This document shows, piece by piece, positions 24,174-32,640 of a DNA stretch of 64,000 bases. The notes under the pieces were generated by a model. It was given only the letters and a program-made list of their open reading frames with translations. It searched no databases and had not been told where the DNA came from. Source of the DNA: an uncultured Prevotellaceae bacterium (GTDB lineage Bacteria > Bacteroidota > Bacteroidia > Bacteroidales > Muribaculaceae); assembly GCA_900318065.1 (NCBI GenBank), contig ONIY01000013.1:1-64000 (forward strand), written 5' to 3'. A program made the position numbers and the translations under genes. Within the stretch, counting starts at the first letter, position 1, and each line of letters starts with the position of its first letter.

Positions 24174-24452
24174 CTAACCAAAAACATCAGAATGACTACC
24201 GGTATCAATAAACAACAAGGTCAATTCCTCATCATTTTGATCCCAAATTAATAACCAGTCAGGTGAAATGTGGCATTCTCAAAGTCCGACATACTTACTA
24301 ACCAATTTATGCGGTCAATAAATAGCAGGCAAACATCCAGACTCTTCTAAAATCAAGATGATTGTCTTTAATTTACTCATATCAAGCCCTCTTTTTATAC
24401 ATTTTTTTAGGGCCTTATCAAATCTTTTTGTTGTACTTACCTTATATTTCAT
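24174..24452 (-). pseudogene. YafQ-family toxin remnant with two in-frame stops
   Basis: Translated from the ATG at 24452, this 93-codon frame reads as a full-length YafQ-type mRNA interferase (KYKVSTTKRFDKALKKCI, SKLKTIILILEESG, ECHISPDWLLIWDQ, LTLLFIDTGSHSDVF). It is interrupted by TGA twice: once before PHKL, where relatives have Arg or Lys, and once before ECHISP, where relatives have Trp. Both can come from single base changes. The start overlaps the antitoxin stop as ATGA, the normal TA arrangement. Two stops and no frame loss elsewhere suggest recent inactivation. Confidence 0.85.
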
Positions 24453-24652
24453 AAACCAAGAGCATTAAACATAGCTTCGGCGCTTTCATAATGAGTCACA
24501 CGTCCTTCTTTCACATCTTCGAGGGCCTCATCTAAACCACATTTTTTAGTTTTCTTGTGCCTAACTATTGTTATGCCCTCGATAGAATTAAGTACGCGTT
24601 TCAAACTAGGTAAAATACTTTTGTTTTCAACGTTTATGATTATCTGTTCCAT
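24449..24652 (-). CDS. antitoxin of the dead YafQ locus
   Basis: A 67-residue acidic protein (MEQIIINVENKSILPSLK, then DEALEDVKEGRVTHYESAEAMF) of the kind encoded just upstream of YafQ/RelE toxins in Bacteroidales. Its stop overlaps the toxin remnant's start codon. The frame is intact while the toxin is broken, so it may now act alone as a repressor or as protection against a related toxin. It is AT-rich like the other TA pair. Confidence 0.75.
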   Translation of the reverse strand: MEQIIINVENKSILPSLKRVLNSIEGITIVRHKKTKKCGLDEALEDVKEGRVTHYESAEAMFNALGL

Positions 24653-24673
24653 AAATCTGAATATTATAATCTA

Positions 24674-24681
24674 CAAAGTTA
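24674..24681 (-). promoter_or_regulatory. -7 box for the YafQ antitoxin
   Basis: TAACTTTG on the minus strand, about 22 bp before the ATG; a TTTG lies about 22 bp further upstream. Confidence 0.5.
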
Positions 24682-24724
24682 CATAAAATATTTATTTATT
24701 GAACAAAGGATCTAATATTTTTCT

Positions 24725-25414
24725 CTAAAATCCCATGATGATACCGGCGGTGAAGGGAGTGAAGGCGACAGCGTGGCGCTCCTGGAGCACGTGGCAGGGG
24801 CTATAGCGCACATAGGCGCCAATGAACTTCCACTTCATGCCTCCCATGATGTCGACTGTCACAGGCACAGGGTGAATTTTGCTGCTCGACTCCTTGACTT
24901 TCTCGCCATTAAGCGTGTAGATAGTCTCGACGCTGGCATGGAGGTTGAAGTTCACCACTGGCCCGGCAAAGATGTCGACCGTGCTGAACAGCCGCTGACG
25001 CACCAGCACCGGCATCGTGAGCGAGAACACCTTCACGCGCGACGACTTGGGCTGTGCCCCATCGGGATAGGGAGCAACCGAGAGATAGTCATCATTTTGC
25101 ATGAAGCGCACGTCGTTGCGCAACTTGTAGTTGCGCCAGTCGATGCCAAGTCCAGCTGTGATGCGCTGGCCATACCTGGTCTTGAACTTTGCGCCAATCA
25201 CGTTGAGCCACCCAATGTCGATGCTGCGGCCCATGCTCACGTCGATGCCGCTGGTGTTGTTCCAGCCAATGACGAACGCGCCAGTGTATATGTTCCACCC
25301 CACGCTGTCGGTGCACAATGGATACCAGTCGACCTGGATATACTCATCCTTGTCGCCAGCCCACGATGCAAGAGCTGTAACAACACATACAATAACTACT
25401 AATAATTTCTTCAT
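24725..25414 (-). CDS. small outer-membrane beta-barrel protein
   Basis: A 229-residue exported protein with signal peptide MKKLLVVIVCVVTALASWAG. The mature part is made of short amphipathic strands rich in Gly and aromatic residues (GAFVIGWNNTSGIDVSMGRS, GQRITAGLGIDWRNY, VDIFAGPVVNFNL) and ends in Phe (AGIIMGF), the usual outer-membrane insertion signal. This fits an eight-stranded barrel of the PorT/OmpW kind, but no named family was recognised. Its promoter shares the CTCGG(T/C)TTGCAC spacer seen at the glycosyltransferase genes, so it may be co-regulated with the glycan island. Confidence 0.65.
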   Translation of the reverse strand: MKKLLVVIVCVVTALASWAGDKDEYIQVDWYPLCTDSVGWNIYTGAFVIGWNNTSGIDVSMGRSIDIGWLNVIGAKFKTRYGQRITAGLGIDWRNYKLRNDVRFMQNDDYLSVAPYPDGAQPKSSRVKVFSLTMPVLVRQRLFSTVDIFAGPVVNFNLHASVETIYTLNGEKVKESSSKIHPVPVTVDIMGGMKWKFIGAYVRYSPCHVLQERHAVAFTPFTAGIIMGF

Positions 25415-25418
25415 GGTG

Positions 25419-25449
25419 CAAAATTAGTGCAAGCCGAGTGAAATACAAA
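25419..25449 (-). promoter_or_regulatory. promoter with conserved spacer, OMP gene
   Basis: On the minus strand: TTTG, 19-bp spacer ending CTCGGCTTGCAC, TAATTTTG. The leader to the ATG at 25414 is only about 4 bases, as at the GT2 gene. Confidence 0.8.
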
Positions 25450-25526
25450 ATCAAAAACGAAGTTTTTAGATTTTTATTTATTAGTGTCCGAAAAAAATGC
25501 AAACGTCACAACCATTGCTATTGCGA

Positions 25527-25880
25527 GTTGGCCGTAGGCCAGAGCGTCCCCGAAGGGGGCGAAGTGAGCAGCCCCACGGCGCGTACCCCGGAGGGGTGCG
25601 TGGCGTGGGATATCGTGATTTTTTCCCTTAATCTGAGCCTCGTAGAGGGTCAACAACATACATCATGTGATAGCGTTACTCTACTGTGTATCCATGCCTG
25701 CAAGTGTTGGCCCCCTTCGGGGCCCTTCGAGTGGATGGATATGCTCAAACCTCACGGCACGCACCCCTCTGGGGTACGCGCCGTGAGGTTAATTCACTTC
25801 GTCCCCGTTGGGGACGTCCTGGCCTACGGCCAGCCAGCCTCGCAGCCCCTCGCTGGGGACGCTCTGACCTATGGCCAGCT
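25527..25880. repeat. large inverted-repeat element with GC-rich palindromes
   Basis: Two arms of about 83-86 bp (25527-25609 and 25750-25834) are inverted copies of each other. Each contains three nested palindromes, in the left arm TGGCCGTAGGCCA, CGTCCCCGAAGGGGGCG and GCGTACCCCGGAGGGGTGCG. A partial third copy (cccctcgctggggacgctctgacctatggcca) follows at about 25845-25880. The 140 bp between the arms hold a further hairpin, cccccttcggggccc. The element is more GC-rich than its surroundings. No gene is supported here. Confidence 0.88.
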
Positions 25881-25891
25881 AGCTCATGGGA

Positions 25892-27484
25892 TTAGTTGTC
25901 TCCCAACATGATATTATATATCATAGTGACATCTACACTGGTGATGTTGCCATCGCCGTTCACATCACAAGTCTCGAAGAAGGTCTCATCTCCGTTGAGC
26001 AGATAGTTGTAAACGCAAGTCACGTCGACACTAGTCACCGAACCGTCGCCGTTCACATCGCCAGGCACAACGTCGGGCAACTCAGCAATGTTGTAGTAAC
26101 TCCACTCGGTAGCCTGATAAGCATTCTTGCTACCCTTGGGAACATAGAGAGTGGCATTCTCGTTGCTGTTGTAGAATGGCATGTCATAGTCCTCATAGTA
26201 ATCCATGATTGTGGGAGGAACTTCGCTAAGGCAGGTGATAGTCTGCAATGCGGTGCAGTTGTTGAGTGCATGAGGATAAATCTCGGTTATTCCCTTGGGA
26301 ATGGTGAGTGATGTCAACGACTTGCAGCTGGCAAACTGGCCATCGTTCAGGTAATAGGGGCTGGAAGGAAGTACAACCTGAGTGAGTTTAGTGTCGGCAA
26401 ACACCTGCTCGTCGATGAAGTTGATATTGTCGGGACCATCAAGATTGATTTCGCTCAAGAGGCTGCTCTCGAAGCAAGCATAGCCCAGGGTAGTGAGGTT
26501 CTTGTTCAGAGTGATGCTCTGCAGCTGGCTGCCCCAGAAAGCACCGCCAACAATACCAAGGCAGTTCTCGTCTACCACATGGTTGCTAACGCCAGTCATG
26601 GGAGCCATTTGAAGCAAAGTCTTGTCGGTAGTGTATAGCACGTCATTGACCATAACAAATGAGGTGTTGGCTGGATCAAGGGTGATTGTGCTCACGGCAG
26701 AGTTGGCAATAGCGCTCTCACCAATGGTTGTCACACCAGCGGGAATGTTGATGGCAGTGAGCGCCTTGTCGTTAAGGAAAGCCTCCATACCAATCTCCTC
26801 AAGAGTAGAAGGCAGGGTGATGCTGCTGAGTGAAGTACAGTTGTTGAAAGCGCCATCGCCTATTTTCTTCAAGCCCTCGTTGAGAGTCACGGTCTCGAGT
26901 TTGCTATAGAGAAAGCAAGTAGAGCCAATCTCCTCGGTCGATGCAGGGATTACAATGCTGGTGGCTGCCAGTTTGTAGAACGCTGCATTGCCAATGTGCT
27001 TAACGCCATTGCCCAGGTCCACCTGAGTGAGGCAAGGCTGGTAGCTTGAGTTGTGCTGGTTGTAGAACGCGCTGTTGCCAATCCACTCCACGCTGTTAGG
27101 CAGTGTGAGGGTGCTAATGCCCAGGCTGGAGAAAGCATAGTCGCCAATGTACTTCACGCCGTCGCCAAAGGTGACGCTGGTGAGGTCGCTGTAGTAGAAA
27201 GCCTGAGATTTGATTGTCTCAACCGAGCCAGGGATCACCACCGAGACGAGGTTGCTCCACTTGAAAGCCCCCTCGCCAATGGCTTTAACGTCGTAGGTCA
27301 CGCCCCCGTTTTCTACAGTAGAGGGGATTTCGATACTGGTGGCAGAGCTTTCCACACCGCTACATTCAACAGTGTTCTCGCCAGTGACAGTGTAGGTAAT
27401 TTGACCAGAGGTAAATGATGTCTGGGCTTGCATGCCCAGGGCAAGTAATGCCGCAGCGGCTGTCAAAAGGTAATTTCTTCTCAT
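25892..27484 (-). CDS. BspA-type leucine-rich-repeat surface protein with dockerin-like tail
   Basis: A 530-residue secreted protein. After the signal peptide (MRRNYLLTAAAALLALGMQAQ) come about ten LRR_5 repeats of the BspA type, each with a pattern such as VKYIGDYAFSSLGISTLTLP or LKKIGDGAFNNCTSLSSITL. The last 60 residues hold two EF-hand-like calcium loops (GDVNGDGSVTSVDVTCVYN and CDVNGDGNITSVDVTMIYN), the dockerin-like module widespread in gut Bacteroidales. LRR_5 proteins of this kind bind host or bacterial surface partners; the ligand here is unknown. It is monocistronic. Confidence 0.9.
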   Translation of the reverse strand: MRRNYLLTAAAALLALGMQAQTSFTSGQITYTVTGENTVECSGVESSATSIEIPSTVENGGVTYDVKAIGEGAFKWSNLVSVVIPGSVETIKSQAFYYSDLTSVTFGDGVKYIGDYAFSSLGISTLTLPNSVEWIGNSAFYNQHNSSYQPCLTQVDLGNGVKHIGNAAFYKLAATSIVIPASTEEIGSTCFLYSKLETVTLNEGLKKIGDGAFNNCTSLSSITLPSTLEEIGMEAFLNDKALTAINIPAGVTTIGESAIANSAVSTITLDPANTSFVMVNDVLYTTDKTLLQMAPMTGVSNHVVDENCLGIVGGAFWGSQLQSITLNKNLTTLGYACFESSLLSEINLDGPDNINFIDEQVFADTKLTQVVLPSSPYYLNDGQFASCKSLTSLTIPKGITEIYPHALNNCTALQTITCLSEVPPTIMDYYEDYDMPFYNSNENATLYVPKGSKNAYQATEWSYYNIAELPDVVPGDVNGDGSVTSVDVTCVYNYLLNGDETFFETCDVNGDGNITSVDVTMIYNIMLGDN

Positions 27485-27872
27485 TCTTTTTTGCGTTTAA
27501 TAAGTTCGGAAAAAATAAGTAAATAGGTATATGTTTAAATTTTGGTTCAGAAAATTAATGCGCAAAGTTATGAAAAAAATCAATTCCCACAACCAATCTG
27601 CCACTTTTAATAGCCTGCGATATCCAAAAAAAATATCCACAAAAGCCCCTTTGACCCAATGTTACACGACCCCAAAACACTTGTTGCAGGCGACAAAAAT
27701 TGCCAGGTAAAGCAGTGAGAAAAATTTTTTTGCATAAATATTAACAAAATTGTTAGAATTTTCTTGCACAATTCAAATTAATGTGTTTACTTTGCGCCAT
27801 GAAGTTTGTTAACAATGTTGTTAATAAAGAAAATTATGATAGATAATTCATTATTCACAAGACAATATAAAC
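27485..27872. other. gene-free divergent intergenic region with promoters
   Basis: A 388-bp AT-rich stretch between divergent genes. A minus-strand TAACTTTG box at 27563-27570 probably serves the leucine-rich-repeat gene, leaving a leader of about 80 bases. On the plus side, ttcttgcacaattc followed by tgtttactttgcgcc (27768-27798) is a weak promoter-like stretch for the TetR gene. No ORF or repeat was recognised. Confidence 0.55.
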
Positions 27873-28499
27873 ATGACAAAACATCGAAACAACAAAGAAC
27901 ATGCAATACTTGAGGCAGCTCGCCAGGAGTTTCTCGAGAAAGGCTATGATGGTGCCCGCACCACATCGATAGCACGCAACGCCGGCGTAACCCATGCCAT
28001 GCTGCACTACTACTTCAAGACCAAGGAAGACCTCTTTTGCAGCATCTTTGTGGATTTCATAGCCCAGATAGGCAAAAACCTAACGAGCCTCTTTGAAGAC
28101 AGCCAAAAGCCATTTGTAGAGTTGATCGAGAATGCAATGAGCATGCACTTCGACTTCATTAGCGAGAATCCCAAGGTGCCATTGTTCATAATAAGAGAGA
28201 TATGGTCACGCCCTGAGCGCATTGAGATGTTGAGACAATCCATCTCATCGACAGTGGGTGGCCTGCTTGCCAGCGCACAGCAAGCAATGGATGTGGCAAA
28301 AAACAATGGCGAGATAAACAGCGACATCGACGCCATCACCCTCTTCATCGACATCCTCGCGCTTAACGTGTTCCCATCACTGTTCTTGCCCATCTACAAT
28401 ACTGCGCTATCACAAGATGGAGAAAAGCCATTCCTTGAAAAGCGCAAGCAAGAAAACTTGAAATTGATTCTCAACCGCTTAACACCACAATCAAAATGA
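27873..28499 (+). CDS. TetR/AcrR family regulator of the ABC export operon
   Basis: A 208-residue TetR-type repressor. The N-terminal helix-turn-helix is clear: ILEAARQEFLEKGYDGARTT, SIARNAGVTHAMLHYYFKTK, EDLFCSIF, with the recognition helix around residues 35-45. The C-terminal ligand domain is unlike any named regulator I know. It is the first gene of a seven-gene operon and overlaps the TolC-family gene by 4 bp, so it most likely represses its own exporter and is released by an exported compound. No clear palindromic operator was identified upstream. Confidence 0.92.
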   Translation: MTKHRNNKEHAILEAARQEFLEKGYDGARTTSIARNAGVTHAMLHYYFKTKEDLFCSIFVDFIAQIGKNLTSLFEDSQKPFVELIENAMSMHFDFISENPKVPLFIIREIWSRPERIEMLRQSISSTVGGLLASAQQAMDVAKNNGEINSDIDAITLFIDILALNVFPSLFLPIYNTALSQDGEKPFLEKRKQENLKLILNRLTPQSK

Positions 28500-29776
28500 A
28501 ACGCACCACATTAATAATTACATTACTTGCAACCTGGGCGATAGCCGGCGCACAGCTCACCCTCGAGCGCTGTCACCAGCTGGCAAGAGAGAACTGGCCA
28601 CTTATCAAGCAATATGGCCTGATAGAGCAAAGCAGCAGCTACACCCTGAGCAACCTCATGCACTCGTGGCTGCCACAAGTGAACCTGAGCGCCCAGGCCA
28701 CCTATCAGAGCGACGTGCCCTCCTTCCCCGACCAAATGCAGGCAATGCTCGCCACCAGTGGCCTAGAGATGAAAGGGCTTGCCAAAGACCAGTACCGCAT
28801 CCAGGCCGACGTGAGCCAGCGCATCTTCGACGGTGGCAAGGCCAGCAGCGAGAAAGCCCTCACCATAGCCCAGGATGCTGAGCTGAAGGCACAAACCGAG
28901 GTCGACCTCTATGCCCTGAACAAGCGAGTTGACGAACTCTTCTTTGGCATCATCCTGATGGATGAGCGCGTGAAGCAGACCAATCTCACCCTTGAGATGC
29001 TTGAGGGCAACCTCGACAAGCTGCAGTCGCACGTGCGCAACGGCGTTGCCACCACAGCCGACGAGAGCCTGCTTCGCGCCGAGATAATGACCATGCAACA
29101 AAACCGCGACAACATGGAGTGGGCACGCACGAGTTATCGCCAGATGCTGGAGGTGATGATAGGCCAATCAATTGCGGGGCAAGAGCTTGTCAAGCCACAT
29201 GACATAGAGCCATCGACCAGCGTGGTCAACCGTCCCGAGTTGCGGCTCATAGATGCCCGAATAGGCACCCTCGATGCTCGCGAGAAGGCCATCAACGCCC
29301 AGGTGATGCCAGTGATAAGCCTGTTTGGCCAAGCCTTCTACGGTTACCCAGGCTACAACAACTTTGAGGCAATGATCAACCGCAAGTGGTCGCTCAACGC
29401 CATGGTGGGCGTGCGCGCACAGTGGAGCCTGAGCAGCCTCTACGACCGCAAGAACAACCTGAGCAAGCTGAGCACCGCGCGCCAGCAAGCCCAGCTGCAA
29501 CGCGACGTGTTCCTGCTCAACAATCGCCTCGAAGTGGTGAGAGAGAACAACGAGATTTCCCGCCTGCGCCAGCTCATCAAGAGCGACGCCACCATCGTGG
29601 GACTGCGCAGCGACGTGCGCCGCGCCGAGGAGTCGAAGCTGCGCAACGGCGTTATCGACATCCACCGCCTGGTAGAGAAAATCACCGAAGAGAATGTGGC
29701 GGCACAGTCGCAAATCATCCATAACATTGAACTACTCAAAACGATATACGAACTAAAAAATACTATAAACCAATGA
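28496..29776 (+). CDS. TolC-family outer-membrane efflux protein (ABC exporter)
   Basis: A 426-residue TolC-type protein with signal peptide TLIITLLATWAIAGAQ. It shows the two-fold repeat of the family: LTLERCHQLARENWPLIKQY at the start, long coiled helices, and a second half with GYPGYNNFEAMINRKWSLNA and RAQWSLSSLYDRKNNLS. It would form the outer-membrane channel of the tripartite exporter encoded here. It overlaps both neighbours by 4 bp, which indicates translational coupling. Confidence 0.92.
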   Translation: MKRTTLIITLLATWAIAGAQLTLERCHQLARENWPLIKQYGLIEQSSSYTLSNLMHSWLPQVNLSAQATYQSDVPSFPDQMQAMLATSGLEMKGLAKDQYRIQADVSQRIFDGGKASSEKALTIAQDAELKAQTEVDLYALNKRVDELFFGIILMDERVKQTNLTLEMLEGNLDKLQSHVRNGVATTADESLLRAEIMTMQQNRDNMEWARTSYRQMLEVMIGQSIAGQELVKPHDIEPSTSVVNRPELRLIDARIGTLDAREKAINAQVMPVISLFGQAFYGYPGYNNFEAMINRKWSLNAMVGVRAQWSLSSLYDRKNNLSKLSTARQQAQLQRDVFLLNNRLEVVRENNEISRLRQLIKSDATIVGLRSDVRRAEESKLRNGVIDIHRLVEKITEENVAAQSQIIHNIELLKTIYELKNTINQ

Positions 29777-30873
29777 GACACAACTTTTTATTACTCGCTG
29801 TGGCATTGATTGCCGTCTCTTGCAGCAACGACAACGACTGGGATGCCACTGGCACCTTTGAGGCCACCGAGGTGGTTGTGAGCGCCAAGGGCTCGGGAGA
29901 GATAAAGTCGTTCAACATCGAAGAGGGGCAAGAGGTCGAAGCCAACACTCAACTGGGCTACCTCGACATGACACAACTCGAGCTGCAGAAGTCGCAACTC
30001 GATGCCAACAAACTGAACCTCGACGCCAGCCGCGCAGGACTTGACGCCACCAATGCGCAACTCGATGCACAAAAGAAGCAAATGGGCTCAAGCAAAGAGC
30101 AAATTGGCGCCAACCAGACGTCGACCATCGATCACCGGCTCGACCTCGAGAAGCAGGTGGCAAGCATCAGGCAGCAAATCGCCAACCTGCAAAAAGAAAA
30201 GGCACGATTCACCAATATGGTGAAAGACAACGCTGCCGCTCCCAAGCAGGTTGACGACATCAATTATCAGATCCTCGTTCTCGAGAAACAGCTCGCGGCA
30301 ACTCAGGACCAGATAGGGTCGAGCAATCAGAGCCTTGCCAGCCAGAGCCGAGGATTTGATGCACAGAAACGTGGCGTGGATGCACAAATCGAGGGCGTGG
30401 ATGCCCAGAAACGTGGCGTCGACGCTCAAAAGCGCGGCATCGACGCTCAAAAACGCGGCATCGACACGCAGAAGGCCATCGTCGACAACCAAATGACCAA
30501 TGCCATCATCACCTCGCCCGTGAAAGGCACCATCCTGACAAAATATGCCCAGCGGGGAGAGTTTGCCACAACCGGCAAGCCACTGTTCAAAGTTGCCGAC
30601 ATGAGCACGGTGTACCTGCGCGCCTATTTCACCAGCGACCAACTTGCCGACATCAAACTGGGCCAGCAAGTGAAAGTCATCGCCGACTTTGGCGGTGGCA
30701 AGACACGTGACTACACCGGCAAGGTAACATGGATCTCAAGCGAGAGCGAGTTCACACCCAAGACCATCCAGACCAAGGACTCCCGCGCCAACCTCGTCTA
30801 TGCCGTGAAAATTGCAGTGCGCAACGACGGTTATCTGAAACTGGGCCTTGCCGGCAATGTAAAACTCAAGTAA
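29773..30873 (+). CDS. HlyD-family periplasmic adaptor lipoprotein with heptad repeats
   Basis: A 366-residue membrane-fusion protein linking the ABC transporter to the TolC-type channel. It has a lipoprotein signal (MRHNFLLLAVALIAVSCSND, lipobox Cys near 17), the split lipoyl domain (GEIKSFNIEEGQEVEANTQL, later SPVKGTILTKYAQRGEFATT) and a beta-barrel domain. The coiled-coil hairpin between the lipoyl halves is unusual: residues 196-237 are six 7-residue units of the form DAQKRGV/DAQKRGI, encoded by a 21-bp tandem repeat. The units read as coiled-coil heptads, so copy number would set hairpin length. Confidence 0.92.
   Translation: MRHNFLLLAVALIAVSCSNDNDWDATGTFEATEVVVSAKGSGEIKSFNIEEGQEVEANTQLGYLDMTQLELQKSQLDANKLNLDASRAGLDATNAQLDAQKKQMGSSKEQIGANQTSTIDHRLDLEKQVASIRQQIANLQKEKARFTNMVKDNAAAPKQVDDINYQILVLEKQLAATQDQIGSSNQSLASQSRGFDAQKRGVDAQIEGVDAQKRGVDAQKRGIDAQKRGIDTQKAIVDNQMTNAIITSPVKGTILTKYAQRGEFATTGKPLFKVADMSTVYLRAYFTSDQLADIKLGQQVKVIADFGGGKTRDYTGKVTWISSESEFTPKTIQTKDSRANLVYAVKIAVRNDGYLKLGLAGNVKLK
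30358..30483 (+). repeat. 21-bp tandem repeat in the HlyD coiled coil
   Basis: Six in-frame units of 21 bp (gatgcacagaaacgtggcgtg and variants) start at 30358, 30379, 30400, 30421, 30442 and 30463. Units four and five differ at one base, so recent duplication is likely. Confidence 0.93.
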
Positions 30874-30877
30874 CACA

Positions 30878-31798
30878 ATGAACGACACACTCGCCATAGA
30901 AGTAAAAGGACTGAGCAAGAGCTACGGCAACGTGCAAGCCCTCGACAAGGTGACCTTTGACGTGCACCGCGGAGAGATATTTGGTTACATTGGTCCCGAC
31001 GGTGCAGGAAAGACCACCCTGTTCAAGATACTCGTCACCCTGCTCAATGCCGACGAGGGCAGCGCCAGCGTCGACGGCTTAGATGTGGCAAAAGACTATC
31101 GCGCCATTCGCTCGCGCGTGGGTTACATGCCAGGCAAGTTCTCGCTCTACCCCGACCTCACCATCGAGGAGAACATGGACTTCTTTGCAACCCTCTTTGG
31201 CGTCAACGTTGAGCAGAACTACGACCTCGTAGCGCCCATCTACAAGCAGATAGAGCCGTTCAAGAAACGCCGTGCCGGACGCCTCTCGGGCGGCATGAAG
31301 CAGAAACTCGCACTGAGTTGCGCCCTCATCCACAAGCCCTCGGTGCTGTTCCTTGACGAGCCCACCACCGGTGTCGACGCTGTGTCGCGCAGCGAGTTCT
31401 GGGACATGCTCTTCAACTTGCGCGAGCAAGGCTTGTCGATACTCGTGTCGACCCCCTACATGGACGAGGCGAGCCGCTGCGACCGCATCGCCCTTGTCAA
31501 CAACGGGCGCGTGCTCGACATCGACACACCACAAGGCATGGTCGACAAGTATGACAAGCATCTCTATGGCATCAAGGCAGGCGACATGTATGAGCTGCTC
31601 AAAACGCTGCGTGAAGAAAGCAGCATAGCAAGCTGCTATACGGCAGGTGAATATCACCACGCTGTTGCTGGCAACGGCTTTGACGCCGCAGCACTCAAGC
31701 AGCGACTCATCACGGCAGGATTTTGCAATGTTGACATCAAGCAACTTGCACCCGACATTGAAGACGTTTTCATCCATCTCCTGAGCAATGAGCAATAA
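30878..31798 (+). CDS. ABC exporter ATP-binding protein 1
   Basis: A 306-residue ATPase with Walker A GPDGAGKTTL near residue 38, the Q-loop, signature LSGGMKQKLAL, Walker B VLFLDEPTTGVD and the STPYMDEASRCDR switch region. The layout matches the first ATPase half of YbhF-type exporters. The last 60 residues are an extension after the nucleotide-binding core. It starts 5 bp after the adaptor stop and overlaps the second ATPase gene by 11 bp. Confidence 0.93.
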   Translation: MNDTLAIEVKGLSKSYGNVQALDKVTFDVHRGEIFGYIGPDGAGKTTLFKILVTLLNADEGSASVDGLDVAKDYRAIRSRVGYMPGKFSLYPDLTIEENMDFFATLFGVNVEQNYDLVAPIYKQIEPFKKRRAGRLSGGMKQKLALSCALIHKPSVLFLDEPTTGVDAVSRSEFWDMLFNLREQGLSILVSTPYMDEASRCDRIALVNNGRVLDIDTPQGMVDKYDKHLYGIKAGDMYELLKTLREESSIASCYTAGEYHHAVAGNGFDAAALKQRLITAGFCNVDIKQLAPDIEDVFIHLLSNEQ

Positions 31799-32534
31799 CC
31801 AATACATAATAGAAGTAAAAGACCTGACCAAGCAGTTTGGGGCATTTACCGCCGTCGACCACATCACCTTTGAGGTGAAGCGAGGCGAGATATTTGGCTT
31901 CCTGGGCGCTAATGGTGCAGGCAAGACCACCGCCATGCGCATGCTGTGCGGGCTCAGTTACCCCACAAGCGGCACGGGCACCGTGGCAGGATTTGACGTG
32001 AGGAAAGAAGGCGAGAAAATCAAGCGGCACATTGGCTACATGAGTCAGCGATTCTCGCTCTACGAAGACCTCACGGTGCTGGAGAACATGGAGCTCTTTG
32101 GCGGAATCTACGGCGTTGACAAGAAGACCTTGCGAGAACGCGCCGCCACCATGCTCAAGCGGCTGGAGTTCTATGACGAGCGCAACACACTCGTGGGCTC
32201 TCTGCCACTGGGATGGAAACAGAAGTTGGCATTTGTCGTTGCCACCATCCACAAGCCCGAGATTGTGTTCCTTGACGAGCCCACCGGAGGCGTCGACCCC
32301 ATCACACGCCGCCAGTTCTGGGAGATGATTTACCAGGCATCGAGCGAGGGCACCACCATCTTCGTCACTACCCACTACATGGACGAGGCCGAGTATTGCC
32401 ACCGAGTGTCGATGATGGTAGATGGCCAAATCAAGGCATTAGACACACCAGCCAACCTGAAGAAAACGTTTAACGCAGCATCGATGGACGAAGTGTTCCG
32501 CACTCTGGCGCGAGGCGCTGAACGCGGAGACTGA
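31788..32534 (+). CDS. ABC exporter ATP-binding protein 2
   Basis: A 248-residue ATPase with Walker A GANGAGKTTAM, Walker B IVFLDEPTGGVDP and THYMDEAEYCHR. The signature motif is altered: LPLGWKQKLAF stands where LSGGQ normally is, as known from the second half of YbhF/RbbA-type proteins, so the two ATPases probably pair as an asymmetric heterodimer. In YbhF the two are fused; here they are separate genes with an 11-bp overlap. Confidence 0.92.
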   Translation: MSNNQYIIEVKDLTKQFGAFTAVDHITFEVKRGEIFGFLGANGAGKTTAMRMLCGLSYPTSGTGTVAGFDVRKEGEKIKRHIGYMSQRFSLYEDLTVLENMELFGGIYGVDKKTLRERAATMLKRLEFYDERNTLVGSLPLGWKQKLAFVVATIHKPEIVFLDEPTGGVDPITRRQFWEMIYQASSEGTTIFVTTHYMDEAEYCHRVSMMVDGQIKALDTPANLKKTFNAASMDEVFRTLARGAERGD

Positions 32535-32537
32535 TAT

Positions 32538-32602
32538 AATGCTCAATGCATAATGCACAATTCATAATGCGGAATTCATAATGCGGAATTCATAATGCGA
32601 AA
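32538..32602. repeat. cataatgcggaattcataatgc spacer repeat
   Basis: Degenerate units of the form (a)ttcataatgcgga, including two exact cataatgcggaattcataatgc runs, fill the 106-bp gap inside the exporter operon. The related family appears at about 52884-52922 and near 58903. Confidence 0.85.
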
Positions 32603-32640
32603 TGCTTGATTTATAAGATTTTAATTATATAGATTAACTC

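Noticed and set aside
25438..25911. Plus-strand frame through the 25527-25880 element
   Set aside because: Falls within GC-rich inverted palindromes; no family match and no promoter.
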